From Candidatus Gottesmanbacteria bacterium RIFCSPLOWO2_01_FULL_49_10 (lineage in GTDB: Bacteria > Patescibacteriota > Microgenomatia > UBA10105 > UBA927), in assembly GCA_001781025.1 (NCBI GenBank), contig MFJZ01000033.1, positions 5,862 through 13,844 of the forward strand: a DNA stretch of 7,983 nucleotides. Reading direction: 5' to 3'. The notes beneath the pieces are model-generated. The model was not told where the DNA came from. It made no database searches and worked only from the letters and a program-made list of their open reading frames with translations. Shown here one piece after another: positions 5,506 to 7,983 of the stretch (positions are counted from its first letter, which is position 1; every line of letters begins with the position of its first letter). The translations under genes and the position numbers were made by a program.

Positions 5506-5799
5506 ATGAACTCTAATCCCAATGCAGTCTCAGAATTGAATCCTGGGGAAGCTGCACTGGTAAATTACTCAGAATATAAGAAAAAACATCCTTCTCCTCC
5601 CGATGGCAGAGAAAAAACGTCTAGTGCAGATGGAGCTCGTGTTCTGATTCTCCCGCCTTCTGGAGTTGCACTGGTAGACTACTCACAATATGACTTATTT
5701 TGCTTAGAACCTCCCGATCTTAATAAAACTGGAAAAGAAGCGAGGGGGGAAGCAGAACTTGCTACAACTGACCCTTTGTTTGAAAAAAAAGAATCATGA
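5506..5799 (+). CDS. Unrecognised 97-residue protein with an internal duplication
   Basis: I do not recognise this protein. It starts at ATG 5506, one base after the phosphoribosyltransferase stop codon, with no Shine-Dalgarno sequence. An in-frame ATG at 5410 also exists but lies inside that gene in another frame. The protein contains two copies of a short unit 38 residues apart: ALVNYSEY (17-24) and ALVDYSQY (55-62). Each is preceded by a Pro-Gly or Pro-Ser-Gly turn and followed by a PPD (31-33 and 69-71). The DNA of the cores (5551-5577 and 5665-5691) agrees at 23 of 27 positions, so the duplication is recent or under selection. There is no signal peptide or membrane segment, and the sequence between the repeats looks disordered. 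It overlaps the next gene by ATGA, and its position in a purine unit is the only hint to role. Confidence 0.7.
   Translation: MNSNPNAVSELNPGEAALVNYSEYKKKHPSPPDGREKTSSADGARVLILPPSGVALVDYSQYDLFCLEPPDLNKTGKEARGEAELATTDPLFEKKES
5551..5691 (+). repeat. Direct repeat within the 97-residue gene
   Basis: Two 27-base copies at 5551-5577 and 5665-5691, differing at four positions and spaced by 114 bases (38 codons, in frame). They encode the ALV(N/D)YS(E/Q)Y units. Confidence 0.85.
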
Positions 5800-5990
5800 G
5801 TCACGAACAAAATCCTCCCATCAATAGAACTCCACCCGGGGAATCAACGCTTGCTGAAGCACTCGCCGAACAATATGCACGAGAAACCGGAGACGGTGAT
5901 CCCGACGGCTATTTAAAACGTGAAGCTCCATCTACACAAGCAGAAAGAGCTCATCGTGAGGCTACGGTAAAAGCAAATCAACCAGAATAA
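5796..5990 (+). CDS. Unrecognised 64-residue hydrophilic protein
   Basis: A small, highly charged protein of unknown function, without membrane segments or cysteines. It begins at ATG 5796, overlapping the previous stop codon by the ATGA arrangement, and ends at TAA 5988-5990, which is part of the target duplication of the repeat element that follows. An A-rich tract precedes the ATG, with only a poor Shine-Dalgarno match (AAAGAA). Its PPGESTLAEALAEQY (13-27) faintly resembles the PGEAAL...Y unit of the preceding protein, raising the possibility of a common origin; this is weak. The coupling to the upstream gene supports that it is a real gene. Its C-terminal codons directly adjoin the insertion point, so its original end could have been different. 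Confidence 0.55.
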   Translation: MSHEQNPPINRTPPGESTLAEALAEQYARETGDGDPDGYLKREAPSTQAERAHREATVKANQPE

Positions 5991-5994
5991 CTAA
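5988..5994 (+). repeat. Left target-site duplication of the MITE-like element
   Basis: TAACTAA, identical to 6124-6130 on the other side of the element. Its first three bases are the stop codon of the 64-residue gene. Confidence 0.75.
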
Positions 5995-6123
5995 CAGGAC
6001 TTACGCAGTACATGTACGTTTGGTCTGTCATTGCGAGGAGTCTTCGACGAAGCAATCTCATACAGATATGAGATCGCCACGCCGTCAGAACGGTCTCGCG
6101 ATGACAAGAGTGCGTAAGTCCTG
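5995..6123. mobile_element. 129-bp MITE/REP-like palindromic element
   Basis: The element has perfect 13-bp terminal inverted repeats, CAGGACTTACGCA at 5995-6007 and its complement at 6111-6123, and is flanked by a 7-bp direct duplication. Inside lies a second inverted pair, GTCATTGCGAG (6027-6037) with CTCGCGATGAC (6095-6105), one G-T wobble. Within that is a hairpin GCAATCTCAT (6052-6061) with ATGAGATCGC (6068-6077), plus a short CCGT/ACGG stem near 6082-6093 and the palindrome GTACATGTAC (6008-6017). The whole can fold as a branched cruciform or RNA. It has no coding capacity, so a transposase would have to act in trans. The GTCATTGCGAG...GAAGCAATCTC core resembles intergenic repeats I recall from unrelated bacteria; that is memory, not a search. 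Confidence 0.85.
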
Positions 6124-6130
6124 TAACTAA
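6124..6130 (+). repeat. Right target-site duplication of the MITE-like element
   Basis: TAACTAA, the second copy of the 7-bp sequence at 5988-5994. It is followed by only six bases before the guaA ATG. Confidence 0.75.
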
Positions 6131-6136
6131 ACTAAT

Positions 6137-7684
6137 ATGATCCTCATCATTGACTTCGGCAGTCAGACGGCGCACCTTATTGGCCGACGGATTCGACAGC
6201 TTGGAATTGATGTTGAGTACGCAAATCCCGAAGAAATTAACAAAAAACTCAATAAAAACAAACGGTTTACCCCGAACATTCCTATGGTTCGGGGCATCAT
6301 CCTCTCCGGCGGCCCCTCAAGCGTCTATGAAAAAGGCGCACCAACCGTCGACCAAAAAATCTTTGATCTCGGCATTCCGATCCTGGCGATCTGCTACGGC
6401 ATGCAGCTTACCGGCTTTCTCCTGAAGGGCAACGTTATTGCTGGCAACGTAAAAGAGTTCGGACCCGCAATGCTCCATGTTGCCCGCCCCGCTCCCCTCT
6501 TTTCCGGTCTATCCGGAAAACCGTTTCAAGTATGGATGAGTCACGGCGATAAAGTCGAAGGTGTCCCTCCTGGGTTTGACGTTGTTGGTTCAACAGACGA
6601 TGTGGCAATCGCCGCTATGCAAAATCATAAAAAACACATCTACTGCGTCCAATTCCATCCCGAGGTTGAGCATACGCGCTTTGGCAGCTTGATTCTTCGT
6701 AATTTTGTCACAGGAATTTGCGGGCTCACGACAAAAAAAGCGTCCATCAATATCCCTCTCCTCATCAAAAAAGTGAAGGATGACATTGGATCGGCCAATG
6801 CCCTGTGCGCCGTATCTGGAGGCGTTGACTCGACGGTTGCCGCAGCAATCGTCGCCCGCGCCGTCGGCCCCAAGCTCATTCCCGTCTATATAGAAAGCGG
6901 GCTCATGCGAGGCGGAACAAAAGAACAGGTCATTGCTCTTTTTAAACACCAATTCCACATCGACCCGGTTGTAGTTGACGCCAAAAAACAATTTCTCTCT
7001 CGCCTCCAAGGCATCACGGATCCGGAACAAAAACGAAAAATCATTGGCGCTTTGTACATAGAGTTATTTCGCCATCAAGCGAAGATCCATAAAGGACTTG
7101 ATGTCTTGGTGCAAGGCACGATTTACTCTGATGTCATAGAAAGTAAAGGCACCAAACATGCCTCCCACATCAAATCACACCATAACGTCGGCGGGCTACC
7201 ACAGAAATTAGGATTTCGCTTGGTGGAGCCGCTTCGCGCGTTTTATAAAGATGAGGTCAGAAAAATCGGAAAACTGGTAGGCTTGCCTCCTAAACTGGTA
7301 AATAAACAAGTCTTTCCTGGTCCGGGGTATGCCATCCGCATCATCGGGGAAGTTACCGAGGAACGCCTTGGTCGTGAATCACAGGCCGATGCTATAGTTC
7401 TTGAAGAACTTGACCGAGCCGGGTGGCTCAAAAAAGTGTACATGTCCTTCCCGGTCATGACAAACACGTTTTCTACGGCGGTGAAGGGAGATGGCAGATT
7501 CTACGGCGAAGTCGTGGCTCTTCGCATCATACAGTCCCGCGATGTTATGACGACCACGTGGGCTCGCTTGCCATACGGCTTACTCCAAAAAATCTCCTCC
7601 CGCATCGTCAACGAGGTGCCCAATGTTTCAAGAGTCGTCTACGACATCACGACCAAACCCCCGGCGACCATGGAGTGGGAATAG
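6137..7684 (+). CDS. guaA: GMP synthase (glutamine-hydrolysing)
   Basis: Converts XMP, ATP and glutamine to GMP, the last step of guanine nucleotide synthesis. The 515-residue length is full. The N-terminal class I glutamine amidotransferase has GGPSSVYE (58-65), nucleophile C86 in AICYGMQL, and H174 and E176 in FHPEVEH. The ATP pyrophosphatase domain carries SGGVDS (227-232). The C-terminal dimerisation domain has SHHNVGGLP (347-355), FPGPGYAIRIIGEVTEERL (393-411) and the canonical ending KPPATMEWE. Some segments are divergent: KQVFPGPGYAIR instead of the common RHPFPGPGLAIR, and YIESGLMRGGTKEQV in place of a VDxGLLRxxE-like stretch. There is no Shine-Dalgarno sequence (AACTAAACTAAT before ATG). 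It is the last gene of the phosphoribosyltransferase unit but is separated from it by the repeat element, whose transcript would lie directly upstream. Confidence 0.97.
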   Translation: MILIIDFGSQTAHLIGRRIRQLGIDVEYANPEEINKKLNKNKRFTPNIPMVRGIILSGGPSSVYEKGAPTVDQKIFDLGIPILAICYGMQLTGFLLKGNVIAGNVKEFGPAMLHVARPAPLFSGLSGKPFQVWMSHGDKVEGVPPGFDVVGSTDDVAIAAMQNHKKHIYCVQFHPEVEHTRFGSLILRNFVTGICGLTTKKASINIPLLIKKVKDDIGSANALCAVSGGVDSTVAAAIVARAVGPKLIPVYIESGLMRGGTKEQVIALFKHQFHIDPVVVDAKKQFLSRLQGITDPEQKRKIIGALYIELFRHQAKIHKGLDVLVQGTIYSDVIESKGTKHASHIKSHHNVGGLPQKLGFRLVEPLRAFYKDEVRKIGKLVGLPPKLVNKQVFPGPGYAIRIIGEVTEERLGRESQADAIVLEELDRAGWLKKVYMSFPVMTNTFSTAVKGDGRFYGEVVALRIIQSRDVMTTTWARLPYGLLQKISSRIVNEVPNVSRVVYDITTKPPATMEWE

Positions 7685-7983
7685 TTATTGTGGTTTATTA
7701 AGGACGATCGGACGCAGCCTGCTCATTTCTTCCAGGCTATACCGCACACCTTGGACACCCAACCCGGAGGCTTTAACTCCTAAAAACGGAAAATGATCGG
7801 GGCCGCGCTGGGGGGAACCGTTTATCTGCACCGTCCCGACGTTTAATTGCTTGGCAATCACGATCCCCGCCCCTTCATCCTTGGTAAACACCGACGCTTG
7901 GAGACCAAACCGCGAGGAATTGATGATGGCGACCGCTTCGCTCACATCCTTGACTGTAATGAGGGACACGACCGGCCCAAACA
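7685..7983 (-). CDS. gapN: GapN-like aldehyde dehydrogenase, C-terminal part
   Basis: The last roughly 98 residues of an aldehyde dehydrogenase superfamily protein; the gene continues beyond the right edge, as in-frame FGPVV precedes the VSLITVKD seen here. NVGTVQINGSPQRGPDHFPF followed by LGVKASGLGVQGVRYSLEEM is the C-terminal pattern of non-phosphorylating NADP-dependent glyceraldehyde-3-phosphate dehydrogenase, which oxidises glyceraldehyde-3-phosphate to 3-phosphoglycerate and yields NADPH without making ATP. The catalytic Cys and Glu lie outside the window, so activity cannot be judged. Its TAA (7685-7687) abuts the guaA TAG, with no spacer between the convergent genes. A related aldehyde dehydrogenase with another substrate is the main alternative. 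Confidence 0.8.
   Translation of the reverse strand, partial: FGPVVSLITVKDVSEAVAIINSSRFGLQASVFTKDEGAGIVIAKQLNVGTVQINGSPQRGPDHFPFLGVKASGLGVQGVRYSLEEMSRLRPIVLNKPQ

Noticed and set aside
6101..6130. A promoter for guaA at the right end of the repeat element (ATGACA with 17 bases to TAACTA).
   Set aside because: The -35 is good, but TAACTA matches TATAAT at only the first two positions, and the next better -10 (TAAACT) is 21 bases away.
5988..6130. A CRISPR unit or a tRNA-like gene in the folded region.
   Set aside because: There is only one element with terminal inverted repeats and a target duplication, no regularly spaced repeats, and no tRNA T-loop or anticodon arm pattern.
6640..7030. Minus-strand frames within guaA.
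   Set aside because: They are antisense to a complete, motif-rich GuaA and show no recognisable domain.

Overview
The window is a compact, standard-code bacterial chromosome segment in which nucleotide metabolism dominates. TGA is used as a stop codon throughout. Intergenic gaps are tiny, several genes overlap by the ATGA type, and only one gene has a strong Shine-Dalgarno sequence. A secreted DUF5667 protein, a B12-dependent (class II) ribonucleotide reductase next to nrdR, and a GapN-type dehydrogenase together suggest a Patescibacteria/CPR-like genome. That placement is inference from gene content, not a marker-gene assignment.

Layout. Minus strand, right to left from about 4.9 kb: a cytidylate-kinase-like P-loop kinase (4274-4873) and a Nudix hydrolase (3830-4261) form one unit. 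Next come a VapB-like AbrB antitoxin (3521-3784), a PIN/VapC toxin (3114-3524) and an HD phosphohydrolase (2554-3117), all joined by 4-base ATGA overlaps and followed closely by the DUF5667 protein (1943-2527). After about 300 bases of non-coding DNA with a good promoter and candidate NrdR boxes come nrdR (1174-1620) and the N-terminal 353 residues of a class II ribonucleotide reductase, nrdJ, cut by the left edge (1-1061). A long inverted repeat built from CTCAAA units separates nrdR from nrdJ.

Plus strand from 4929: a purine-type phosphoribosyltransferase, two small unrecognised proteins (97 aa with an internal duplication, and 64 aa), a 129-bp MITE-like element with perfect 13-bp terminal inverted repeats and a 7-bp target duplication, then full-length guaA (6137-7684). 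The C-terminus of a GapN-like aldehyde dehydrogenase lies on the minus strand at the right edge (7685-7983) and abuts the guaA stop codon.

How it fits together: PRTase plus GuaA supply GMP by salvage and from XMP. The kinase handles NMP phosphorylation, Nudix and HD enzymes may clean up nucleotides, and NrdJ under NrdR control makes dNTPs. The divergent promoters at 4880-4923 share a TTGAC-AGTC-GTCAA palindrome, so kinase and PRTase transcription may be mutually exclusive. Both would yield essentially leaderless mRNAs. The least explained parts are the two small proteins between PRTase and guaA and the folded repeat inserted just upstream of guaA.
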